From positions 11,079 to 75,078 of the forward strand of contig CAZKLS010000003.1 in NCBI GenBank assembly GCA_964553405.1: a stretch of 64,000 nucleotides of DNA, read 5' to 3'. The position numbers and the translations under genes are program-made. Numbering within the stretch: the first letter of the stretch is position 1; each line of letters starts with the position of its first letter. The DNA comes from DATIRA01 sp964553405. GTDB taxonomy: Bacteria; Pseudomonadota; Gammaproteobacteria; Steroidobacterales; Steroidobacteraceae. Shown piece by piece: positions 52,914 through 60,976 of the stretch. The notes beneath the pieces are model-generated. The model saw nothing but the letters and a program-made list of their open reading frames with translations, had not been told where the DNA came from and ran no database searches.

Positions 52914-53016
52914 CGTCGGGGTCCCGCTCGGCCAGTTCCGTTCCGCATCGTGAGCGAACTCCCGGGTTCGATCAACATCGCTCGGCCGTCCGGGACCGCT
53001 CTGCTAGAGTCGAAAA

Positions 53017-54513
53017 ATGCCCGCCGTGCCCGATACGCGCCACGAACTCGCGACGCTGCTGAAGAGTCGCGTCCCGCTGATCGTGATCGAGACCCGGGAC
53101 GAGCCGCGGGTGCTGGACCTCGTCGCTTCGCTGGCAGGTGACCTGGCCCGGCCGGTGCACACGCCGGTCTTCCAGTGGACCGTGACGGACGGGCTGAAGC
53201 GGCTGGACGTGGACCTCGGTGGCGCGCAGAAGCACAACTCCGAGCCGACCGACGTGCTGCGCAGCATCCGCTCGATCGAGAAGCCGGGCGTCTACGTGCT
53301 GCTCGATTTCCACCCGTTCCTCGGGGATCCGGTCAACGTCCGGCTGCTGAAGGACATCTGCCAGGGCTACGCGAAAGCGCCGCGCACGGTCGTGCTGCTC
53401 AGCCACGAGCTGCCGCTGCCGCAGGAGCTGGAGCACTTCGCCGCGCGCTTCGAGCTGCAATTCCCGTCGCGCATGGAACGTGAGCAGATCATCCGGCGGG
53501 CCGCGGACGAGTGGTCGCATGCGAACGGCGGCCAGGCCCGGATCGACCCCAAGGCGCTCGCACTGCTGGTCGAGAACCTCGCGGGCCTCTCGACGCTCGA
53601 CACCGAGCGGCTCGCGCGCAAGGCCATCTTCAACGACGGCGCGCTGGCCGAGGCCGACCTGCCCGGCGTCATGCAGGCCAAGTACGACCTGTTGAATCGA
53701 GGCGGAGCGCTCAGCTACGAGCACGACACGGCGCGGTTCGCCGACCTGGGCGGCATGCGGCACCTGAAGGACTGGCTGCTGCGGCGCAAGGTCGCCTTCG
53801 AGGGCTCGATGCCCGGGCTCGAGCGGCCCCGCGGCGTGCTGCTGCTGGGCGTGCAGGGTTGCGGCAAGAGCCTCGCGGCCCGGGCCGCGGCCGGAATCTT
53901 CGGTGTGCCTCTGCTGCGGGTGGATTTCGGCGCGCTCTACAACAAGTATCACGGCGAGTCCGAGCGCAATCTGCGCAGCGCGCTCGCGACGGCGGACGTG
54001 ATGGCGCCCTGCGTGCTGTGGATCGACGAGATCGAGAAGGGACTCGCCACTGGCGAGGGCGACAGCGGCACGTCGCGGCGGATGCTCGGCAGCTTCCTGA
54101 CCTGGCTGTCGGAGAAGAAGAGCGCGGTGTTCGTCGCCGCGACCGCGAACGACATCAGCGCTCTACCCCCCGAGCTGGTGCGCAAGGGACGTTTCGACGA
54201 GATCTTCTTCGTGGACCTGCCGAGCGAGCCGGTTCGCGCGGAGGTGCTGGCGATCCATCTCGGCCGGCGCGGCATCGAGGTCGGCGAGCAGGAGCTGCGC
54301 GCGCTGGCGCACGCGAGCCGCGATTTCTCCGGTGCCGAGCTCGAGCAGGCCGTCGTGTCGGCCGTCTATCTCGCGCATGCGGACGGCGAGCCCGTCTCCG
54401 GTCGCCACCTGCTGGCGGAGATCCGCGCCACGCGGCCGCTCGCGACGGTGATGTCGGAGCGCATCGCCGCGCTGCGGGCCTGGGCGTCCGAACGGACCGT
54501 GCCGGCCGACTGA
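53017..54513 (+). CDS. AAA ATPase, Ycf46-like
   Basis: A 498-residue AAA+ protein. The N-terminal 230 residues are an inactive-looking ATPase-like domain (RHELATLLKSRVPLIVIETRDE and LLSHELPLPQELEHF). The C-terminal module has Walker A GVQGCGKSLAARA, pore loop YNKYHGESERNLR, Walker B CVLWIDEIEKGL, and the arginine/sensor region ELVRKGRFDEIFFVDLPS. This two-part layout is that of Ycf46 of cyanobacteria and plastids, of unknown exact role (linked to carbon and redox regulation in cyanobacteria). It is a single gene whose end is 12 bases from the convergent NSS gene. Confidence 0.88.
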   Translation: MPAVPDTRHELATLLKSRVPLIVIETRDEPRVLDLVASLAGDLARPVHTPVFQWTVTDGLKRLDVDLGGAQKHNSEPTDVLRSIRSIEKPGVYVLLDFHPFLGDPVNVRLLKDICQGYAKAPRTVVLLSHELPLPQELEHFAARFELQFPSRMEREQIIRRAADEWSHANGGQARIDPKALALLVENLAGLSTLDTERLARKAIFNDGALAEADLPGVMQAKYDLLNRGGALSYEHDTARFADLGGMRHLKDWLLRRKVAFEGSMPGLERPRGVLLLGVQGCGKSLAARAAAGIFGVPLLRVDFGALYNKYHGESERNLRSALATADVMAPCVLWIDEIEKGLATGEGDSGTSRRMLGSFLTWLSEKKSAVFVAATANDISALPPELVRKGRFDEIFFVDLPSEPVRAEVLAIHLGRRGIEVGEQELRALAHASRDFSGAELEQAVVSAVYLAHADGEPVSGRHLLAEIRATRPLATVMSERIAALRAWASERTVPAD

Positions 54514-54525
54514 GCCTCCGCGCGC

Positions 54526-55869
54526 TCAGCCCGAGAAGAACCCCCCGATCGCGCCGATCGTCTCGCGCAGCGAGAAAAACAGCACGATCGCGACGATCGG
54601 CGGCACCAGGAAGCGCAGCACCGCCATGATCTTCGGCACTTGTCTCGCCCAGAATGCCGAGGCGCCCTGGGTCAGCTCCGACTGGACCTGGTCGCGAACG
54701 ACCCAGCCGGCCAGGATCGCCGTCGCCAGCGCGCCGGCCACCAGCAGCAGCTCCCCGGCGATCTTGTCCATCAGGCCGAGCAGGTCGGTGCTAAGGGCCG
54801 GCAGCACGCCCAGCGCCGTGATCAGCAGGCCGGTGACCAGCGCCGCCTTGCGCCTGGAGATGCCGAACTCGTCGATCGTGGACGCGGTGACGACCTCGAG
54901 CAGCGAGATGGCCGAGGTGAGCGCTCCGACCGCGAGCGCGATGAAGAAGAACACGCCGACGACGTGGCCTGCGACTCCCATCGCATCGAACGCGCTCGGC
55001 AGCGCAATGAACAGCGCGCCGACCGTGCTCTCGCCCACCGAGCCCTGCAGGCCCAGCGAGTAGATCACCGGGAACACCAGCAGGCCGGCGACGAACGCGA
55101 CGCCGAAGTCGGTGAACGCGATGATCGAGCCGGACTCCGGCATGTCCTGGTCCGAGTGCAGGTAGGAGGCGAAGGTCAGCATCGCGCCCATGCCCAGGCT
55201 GAGCGAGAAGAAGGCCTGCGACGCTGCGGCCCGCCAGACCTTCGGGTTCATCAGCTCGTCGAGGTCGGGCATCAGGTACACGGCGTAGCCTTCGCGCGCG
55301 CCGTCCAGCGTGGCGGCCCAGGCTGCGAGGCCGAGGACGATGAAGAACAGCACCGGCATCAGGATCAGCGAGGCGCGCTCGATGCCGCCCTTGATCCCGG
55401 CCATCACGACCAGGATCGTCACGGCCATGAAGCCGAGGTGGAAGGCGAGCGCGTCCAGCCCCGAGGAAACCTCGCCGAAGTGTGCGCCCGCGTCCCGGCC
55501 GAACCCGCCGATCGCCGACTCGATCGCGTAGCGGATGGTCCAGCCCGCGATCACGGAGTAGTAGGCGAGGATCAGCAGGCCCGCGGCGACGAAGACGTAG
55601 CCGACGCGTCCCCAGCCGGGGCCGCCGAGCTTGCGCAGCGAGCCGATCGGGGCGAGCTGGCCGCGCCGGCCGATGCCGAATTCCGCGAGCATCAGCGGTA
55701 TGCCGAGGATGATCGTCATGCCGATGTAGAGCAGCACGAATGCGGCGCCGCCGCCCTCGGAGGCCTGGTACGAGAAACGCCACATGTTGCCGAGGCCGAC
55801 CGCACTGCCGGCGGCCGCGAGAATGAAGCCCGCCTTGGAGCCGAAAGCCTCGCGTGAACCTGTTGCCAA
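54526..55869 (-). CDS. Sodium-dependent transporter, NSS/SNF family
   Basis: A 447-residue membrane protein of the neurotransmitter:sodium symporter family with about 11 transmembrane segments, the usual bacterial number. Helix 1 carries the ion-site sequence AAAGSAVGLGNMWRFSYQAS, helix 6 has ALPSAFDAMGV after LFI, and helix 8 SAISLLEVVTAS. Characterised bacterial relatives import amino acids such as leucine, tryptophan or tyrosine with sodium. Substrate here unknown. The last residues of the AAA gene and this gene face each other. Confidence 0.92.
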   Translation of the reverse strand: MATGSREAFGSKAGFILAAAGSAVGLGNMWRFSYQASEGGGAAFVLLYIGMTIILGIPLMLAEFGIGRRGQLAPIGSLRKLGGPGWGRVGYVFVAAGLLILAYYSVIAGWTIRYAIESAIGGFGRDAGAHFGEVSSGLDALAFHLGFMAVTILVVMAGIKGGIERASLILMPVLFFIVLGLAAWAATLDGAREGYAVYLMPDLDELMNPKVWRAAASQAFFSLSLGMGAMLTFASYLHSDQDMPESGSIIAFTDFGVAFVAGLLVFPVIYSLGLQGSVGESTVGALFIALPSAFDAMGVAGHVVGVFFFIALAVGALTSAISLLEVVTASTIDEFGISRRKAALVTGLLITALGVLPALSTDLLGLMDKIAGELLLVAGALATAILAGWVVRDQVQSELTQGASAFWARQVPKIMAVLRFLVPPIVAIVLFFSLRETIGAIGGFFSG

Positions 55870-55965
55870 TGCGCTGTCCCCTGCGTTCGACGGTGCGGGG
55901 AGGATAGCGGCTTCGGGCCGCAGGAAGCCAATTCGGTGCGCGCCCGGACGCGGCGCGGCGCCGCG

Positions 55966-57297
55966 TCAGCACATTCCGGCCGCCTCGAGTTGCCGCTGCT
56001 GCTCGTGCTCGGACAGCTTCGGGCAATGCCGGGACAGGGCGCAGAGCAGCGCCACCAGGTAGGGCGCATGCAGGCCGAGGATCACCTTTCCGGTGGCCAG
56101 CAGCGAGACCGAGGTCGCCCGCTCGGGATCGGCCCATACGAAGTTGTTCGCGAACCCGAGGTGACCGAACGCCCGCGACGTGTCCGGACCGAACAGCCCG
56201 AACGGCTTCGCGCCCAGCATCATTCCTGCCGAGTACCTGAGCGGCACCAGCAGGGAGCGGTCGACCTCGGGCTTGCCCACTTCGGCGATCGCGCGCCGGA
56301 CCGTGAGCGGCTTGAAGGCACGCCTGCCATCGAGCTTCCCGCCGTCGAGCAGGCACTGGAAGAACCTGCCGCTGTCGTCGGCCGTCGCGACCCCGTTGCC
56401 GGCCGGGATCACCGCGCGGTAGAAGCGCGGATCGTTGGAAATCTCGGTCGCCTTCTCCAGCGTCGTGCCGATTGCGCGGCGCAGGTAGGCGTTGACGGCC
56501 CCGCCGTAGCGGAAGCCTGACACGTAATTGCGGGCCAGCCGCGCGAAGGCCCGTCCGCGCACGCCGAAATCGAGGCTCTTCAGTCCGAGCGGTCCGGACA
56601 CGTGTTCCTTGAAGAACGCGCGGAAACCCTGCCCCGAGACCTTCTCGACCAGGTCCGCGATCACGAACCCGGCCGTGAGCGCGTGGTAGGCATGATGGTG
56701 GCCGGGCTTCTCCGGAGCCGCCGCGTAGATGCGCCGCAGAATTTCCTGCTGGTCGAGCAGCAGTTCCGCGACGTCGACCTCGTCCTCGAGCGGAATCGTC
56801 GGTATTCCGGCCTTGTGACACAGCAGCTGGTAGATCGTGATGTCGCGCTTACCGTTCTGCCCGAAGGCAGGGATGTAGTGGCTGACGGGGTCGAGCAGGC
56901 TCAGCTGCCTGCGCTCCGAGAGCAGGTGCACGGTCATCGCGGCGATGGCCTTGCTGGCGGAGTACAGGCACACCGGCGTCTCCGGCGTCATCAGCACCGG
57001 CACGTCGGCCGCGTCACCGGGTCCGTTGCCGGACGCGTGACCGATCGCGCGCTTCAGCACGACCTGGCCGTGGCGCCTGACGACCAGCGAAATGCCGGGA
57101 TGCATGCCCGTCGCGTAGACTCGCTCGACAGCCTTCCAGATCGACTCGACGCCCGGGCGGCTCATGCCCACGGCTTCCGGATCGGTCTCCTGGCGGGTCG
57201 CGATCGTCGTCACTGCGGACAGGTCTCGGGGGACCTCGGCTGCATCGAGCAGCAGCCGCCGAATCGGTGATGGGATCGTCTCCGACAGTGTCATCAT
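55966..57297 (-). CDS. Serine hydrolase, beta-lactamase / class C-like family
   Basis: A 443-residue hydrolase of the penicillin-binding/esterase EstB type. The nucleophile motif SxxK is SASK in LYSASKAIAAM, and the second motif is YHA in HHHAYHALTAGF where YxN is usual. The third is HLG in FGHLGFANNFV. Such enzymes are mostly esterases or D-amino-peptidases rather than true beta-lactamases. There is no clear signal peptide; the first 20 residues are mixed. A C-terminal 60-residue helical extension ends in Cys. An ATG at 57294 is equally possible. It is a single gene, divergent from lemA. Confidence 0.87.
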   Translation of the reverse strand: MMTLSETIPSPIRRLLLDAAEVPRDLSAVTTIATRQETDPEAVGMSRPGVESIWKAVERVYATGMHPGISLVVRRHGQVVLKRAIGHASGNGPGDAADVPVLMTPETPVCLYSASKAIAAMTVHLLSERRQLSLLDPVSHYIPAFGQNGKRDITIYQLLCHKAGIPTIPLEDEVDVAELLLDQQEILRRIYAAAPEKPGHHHAYHALTAGFVIADLVEKVSGQGFRAFFKEHVSGPLGLKSLDFGVRGRAFARLARNYVSGFRYGGAVNAYLRRAIGTTLEKATEISNDPRFYRAVIPAGNGVATADDSGRFFQCLLDGGKLDGRRAFKPLTVRRAIAEVGKPEVDRSLLVPLRYSAGMMLGAKPFGLFGPDTSRAFGHLGFANNFVWADPERATSVSLLATGKVILGLHAPYLVALLCALSRHCPKLSEHEQQRQLEAAGMC

Positions 57298-57467
57298 CAG
57301 CGTGCTCCATTCAGGGCGCGATTCATCAAGAGTCGCCGGACTTCGTGCCCGGCCGCGCGGCCCGCTGCGGGCATGCTACGGCCGCGCCCGCCACTGCCAG
57401 TCTAGCGCAGGTACGCCTCGCGGCAGCTTCCAGTGCGCGGCCCGGCCTGCTCTCATATGATCCGCAG

Positions 57468-58013
57468 ATGGGCTGGATCCCCGTAATCGTGGTGCTGGCG
57501 TTCGTTGCCTGGGGCATCGTGATCTTCAACCTGCTCGTGCGCGACCGCCATCGGGTGGCCCAGGCCTGGAGTGACGTCGGCGTGCAGCTGACCCGACGCC
57601 ACGACCTGGTGCCCAAGCTCGTCGAGGTGGTCAAGCGCCATGCAGCCTACGAAAGCGGACTGCTTGCGCGGGTGACCGAGTTGCGTGCCCTGGGCATGAG
57701 GGAGCAATCGCCGGCCGTGCTCGGCCGCATCGAGCACGAGCTGGCAGCCGGGCTCGGCCGGCTGCTCGTGCTGGTGGAGTCCTATCCGGAGTTGAAGGCG
57801 AGCGAGGGGTTTCTCGAGCTGCAGCGTGAGCTCAGCGAGATCGAGAACCAGATCCAGTACTCCCGCCGCTACTACAACGGCGCGGTGAACAACCTGAACA
57901 CGCGCATCGACTCGATCCCGGATGCGTTGGTTGCGCGACTGTTCGCCTTCCGTCCGGCCGAGTATTTCGATGCGGACCGGCACGCCGGCGGAAGCGGGGA
58001 GAAGACACCGTGA
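57468..58013 (+). CDS. LemA family protein
   Basis: A 181-residue LemA protein: one N-terminal membrane helix (WIPVIVVLAFVAWGIVIF), then a helical bundle with the conserved blocks VQLTRRHDLVPKLVEVVKRH, ELSEIENQIQYSRRYYNGAV and YNGAVNNLNTRIDSIPDALVA. Function unknown, possibly scaffolding for membrane remodelling. No Shine-Dalgarno sequence precedes the ATG; a TATGAT box only 7 bases upstream raises the possibility of a leaderless message. The gene is followed by a DUF2207 gene with stop/start overlap, a common bacterial pair. Confidence 0.92.
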   Translation: MGWIPVIVVLAFVAWGIVIFNLLVRDRHRVAQAWSDVGVQLTRRHDLVPKLVEVVKRHAAYESGLLARVTELRALGMREQSPAVLGRIEHELAAGLGRLLVLVESYPELKASEGFLELQRELSEIENQIQYSRRYYNGAVNNLNTRIDSIPDALVARLFAFRPAEYFDADRHAGGSGEKTP

Positions 58014-59758
58014 TGCGTGCGCTGTCGCTGCTGCTGGCACTGCTGGCGACCTCGGTCGCGATCGCCGAGGAGCGCATCCTTTCGTTCCACAGCGACATCC
58101 GCGTCCTTCCGGACAGCGCGATCGAGGTCGTGGAGACGATCCGCGTCCGGGCCGAGGGCGAGCGCATCCGCCGCGGCATTTACCGGGATTTCCCGACCGT
58201 GTACCAGGACCGGGGTGGGCGGCGGGTCGTCGTGGGCTTCGAGTTGCTCGAGCTCACGCGCGACGGCCGTCCCGAGCCGCATCGCAGCGAGCAGCGGGCG
58301 AACGGTGTCCGGGTGTATGCGGGGGATCCGGAGATATTCCTGCAGCCGGGCGAATACACCTACCGCATTTCGTATCGCAGCGACCGGCAACTCGGACTCT
58401 ACGCCGACCACGACGAGCTCTACTGGAACGTCACCGGGAACGGCTGGGACCTGCCGATAGAGGAGGCCAGCGCGAGCGTCGTGCTTCCGCCCGGCGTTCC
58501 GCCGCAGTCGATCGAGGTCGAGGCCTATACCGGGCCGTTCGGCGCCCGGGGTCGCGACTGGGTTGCCAGCGTGGACGACGGCATGCCGAGCTTTGCGACG
58601 ACGCAGGCACTGGCCGCCCGCGAGGGATTGACGATCGTCGCGACCTGGCCCAAGGGCTTCGTCTCGCCGCCGGGCTCCGCCGCGAGGCTGGGGTACCTGT
58701 CGCGCGATGCCTGGCCCGCGCTGGCCGCCGGTCTCGGGGCGCTCGCGCTTCTCGGTTATTACCTGTTCGCCTGGAACAGGGTTGGCCGCGACCCGCCGGG
58801 CCGGGCGCCGGCGCCGATGTACCAGATGCCCGAGGGCCAGTCCGCGGCCTCGATCCGCTACCTGCGCGAAATGGCGTACGACGACCGTTGTTTCGCCGCG
58901 GCCGTGCTGGCGCTGGCGGTGAAGGGCTGGCTGCGGATAGAGCAGGCCTCCACCGGCTTTCTCGGACGCGCCAGCGAGTTCGTATTGCAGCGCAGCGGCC
59001 GCGACGGCGACGAGCCGCCGGCGCCGGATGAGCGGGCGCTGCTCGAGAAGCTGTTCTCGGGCAACTCGCGGCTCGAGCTGAAGAACGAGAACCACGCGAT
59101 CCTGCGTGCCGCGAAGGCGGCTCACGAGGAGTCCCTGAAGACCCGGTTCACGCCGTCCGCGTTCCGCGTGAACGGCGGCTGGCATGCGCTCGGGATACTG
59201 CTCAGCCTGCTGGTCATCGGCCTGAGCATCGGATATCCGCTCGCGCGGGGCGGTTATTCGGTCGGCTGGCTGTTCGGCACCCGTCCCGGCTGGTTCACGC
59301 TCGGGGCGGCCGTCGTGGCGCTGCTGATCAACCTGCCCTTCGGTCGGCTGCTGAAGGCGCCGACCGTGTCGGGGCGCGCCGCGATGGATCGGATCGAGGG
59401 TTATCGCCTGTTCCTGGACGTCGCCGAAGGCGACGAGCTGCGGCTCGTCGACGCGCCTCCGCTGACGCCGCGGCTGTTCGAGCGGAACCTGCCCGCGGCG
59501 CTGGCGCTCGGGGTCGAGCAGCAATGGGCCGAGCGGTTCGCGGGCGTATTCGCGACGCTGGCGCCGGAAACATCACCCGACTGGTATCACGGCGACCGCT
59601 GGGACTCGAGGCGCCTCGGCGACTTCTCGGGTTCTTTCGGCAACTCGCTCGAGGGGGCCATCTCGTCGGCGTCTACGGCGCCCGGCTCGAGTTCCGGCAG
59701 CGGGGGTGGCGGCTCGTCGGGAGGCGGTGGCGGAGGCGGCGGAGGCGGCGGCTGGTAG
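58013..59758 (+). CDS. DUF2207 membrane protein with poly-Gly C-terminus
   Basis: A 581-residue protein with a signal peptide (LSLLLALLATSVAIAEE) and an exported beta-rich DUF2207 domain (RILSFHSDIRVLPDSAIEVV, later YTYRISYRSDRQLG and LYWNVTGNGWDLPI). There follow transmembrane segments near residues 235-255 and 385-440, a cytoplasmic portion, and a low-complexity end SGSGGGGSSGGGGGGGGG-GW. A glycine tail with a final Trp is frequent in these proteins. It is coupled to lemA. GTG at 58010 is an alternative start with slightly better spacing to GGGGAG. Confidence 0.88.
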   Translation: MRALSLLLALLATSVAIAEERILSFHSDIRVLPDSAIEVVETIRVRAEGERIRRGIYRDFPTVYQDRGGRRVVVGFELLELTRDGRPEPHRSEQRANGVRVYAGDPEIFLQPGEYTYRISYRSDRQLGLYADHDELYWNVTGNGWDLPIEEASASVVLPPGVPPQSIEVEAYTGPFGARGRDWVASVDDGMPSFATTQALAAREGLTIVATWPKGFVSPPGSAARLGYLSRDAWPALAAGLGALALLGYYLFAWNRVGRDPPGRAPAPMYQMPEGQSAASIRYLREMAYDDRCFAAAVLALAVKGWLRIEQASTGFLGRASEFVLQRSGRDGDEPPAPDERALLEKLFSGNSRLELKNENHAILRAAKAAHEESLKTRFTPSAFRVNGGWHALGILLSLLVIGLSIGYPLARGGYSVGWLFGTRPGWFTLGAAVVALLINLPFGRLLKAPTVSGRAAMDRIEGYRLFLDVAEGDELRLVDAPPLTPRLFERNLPAALALGVEQQWAERFAGVFATLAPETSPDWYHGDRWDSRRLGDFSGSFGNSLEGAISSASTAPGSSSGSGGGGSSGGGGGGGGGGGW

Positions 59759-59820
59759 GCGCAGTCCCGTGCTAAGTTGCCCGGGTCAGCAACCGCCGGA
59801 GAATCGGCCGGGGAAGCGAG

Positions 59821-60927
59821 ATGCCGAGGATCAAGCTCGAGTTCGAAAATGCCGCCGGCCGCAAGCTCGCCGGACTGCTCGACACGCCTGCCGTGAACAC
59901 GCCGATCGCCTGCTATGCGCTGTTCGCGCACTGTTTCAGCTGCGGCAAGGACAGCAAGGCCGCCACGCGCATCAGCCGCGCGCTGGCGAGCCGGGGAATC
60001 GCCGTGCTGCGCTTCGACTTCACCGGCGTCGGGCAGAGCGAGGGCGAACTGTCCGCGACGGATTTCTCCTCCAACGTGGACGACCTGCTCGCCGCGGCCG
60101 AAAAGCTGGCCAGGGACTACCGCCCGCCCCGGCTGCTGGTAGGGCACAGCCTCGGTGGCGCGGTCGTGCTCGGCGCCGCGGCACGGTTGCCGGACGTCGA
60201 GGCCGTCGCGACGATCGGCGCGCCGGCCCGCTCCGACGTCGTCGCGCCGCAGAAGGCGCTGCTCGTGTTCCACTCGCCGACGGACGAGATCGTGCCGATC
60301 GACGACGCAGCGAAGATCTACCAGTCCGCGGGGCATCCGAAGAGCTTCATCTCGCTGGATGATGCCGACCACCTGCTGCTCGATGCCGGGGACGCGGAAT
60401 ACGTCGCGCTGACGCTGGCGGCGTGGGCGAGTCGTTACCTCGGCCTGCGCGCCGAGCCGGCGGAGGATCGCTACGGAAACGCGCCGGCCGTGGGCCAGCA
60501 CGAAGTCGTCGTGACCGAGCTCGACCGCCGGTTCCTGCGCGGCCTGTTCACCACGCACCACCGCTGGATGGCCGACGAGCCGGTCGCCTACGGCGGCACG
60601 GATCTCGGTCCGAGCCCCTACGGACTGCTGCTGATGGCGCTGGGGGCCTGCACCTCGATGACGTTGCGGATGTTCGCCAACCACGACCGTCTGCCGCTCG
60701 ACGACATCCGGGTTCGCCTGCGTCACAAGCACGTGCACATCGAGGACGCCGAGGACTTCGATGCCGAGGACCGGCGGCTGGAAGTGATCGACGTCGGAAT
60801 CGAGCTGCAGGGCGGGTTGTCCGATGCCGAGCGGCAACGGCTGCTCGAGGTCGCGGGCCGCTGCCCTGTCCACAAGACGCTGATGGGCGAACTCAGCATC
60901 CGGAAGCGGCTGGTCCCGCCGTCCTGA
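59821..60927 (+). CDS. Fused alpha/beta hydrolase - OsmC family protein
   Basis: A 368-residue two-domain protein. Residues 1-250 form an alpha/beta hydrolase: FAHCFSCGKDSKAATRISRAL, then the nucleophile elbow GHSLGGAVVLG and the C-terminal His in DDADHLLLD. Residues 255-368 are an OsmC domain with the two reactive cysteines in MALGACTSMTLRMFA and GRCPVHKTLMG, typical of thiol peroxidases. The domain order is that of a known bacterial fusion family, suggesting hydrolysis and peroxide reduction of the same lipid-like hydroperoxide or ester. GGGGAAGCGAG precedes the ATG. It is convergent with the P-type ATPase gene. Confidence 0.9.
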   Translation: MPRIKLEFENAAGRKLAGLLDTPAVNTPIACYALFAHCFSCGKDSKAATRISRALASRGIAVLRFDFTGVGQSEGELSATDFSSNVDDLLAAAEKLARDYRPPRLLVGHSLGGAVVLGAAARLPDVEAVATIGAPARSDVVAPQKALLVFHSPTDEIVPIDDAAKIYQSAGHPKSFISLDDADHLLLDAGDAEYVALTLAAWASRYLGLRAEPAEDRYGNAPAVGQHEVVVTELDRRFLRGLFTTHHRWMADEPVAYGGTDLGPSPYGLLLMALGACTSMTLRMFANHDRLPLDDIRVRLRHKHVHIEDAEDFDAEDRRLEVIDVGIELQGGLSDAERQRLLEVAGRCPVHKTLMGELSIRKRLVPPS

Positions 60928-60942
60928 CGCCGGTTGCGCCGG

Positions 60943-60974
60943 GGGCGGCCGTGGCGGCCGCGGCCGTGCCGCCC
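60943..60974. terminator. GC-rich hairpin between convergent genes
   Basis: GGGCGGC and GCCGCCC are exact reverse complements around an 18-base spacer containing GCGGCCGC. It fills much of the 49-bp gap between the fused hydrolase-OsmC gene and the P-type ATPase gene. It lacks a T-run, so termination is possible but not shown. Confidence 0.3.
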
Positions 60975-60976
60975 GG

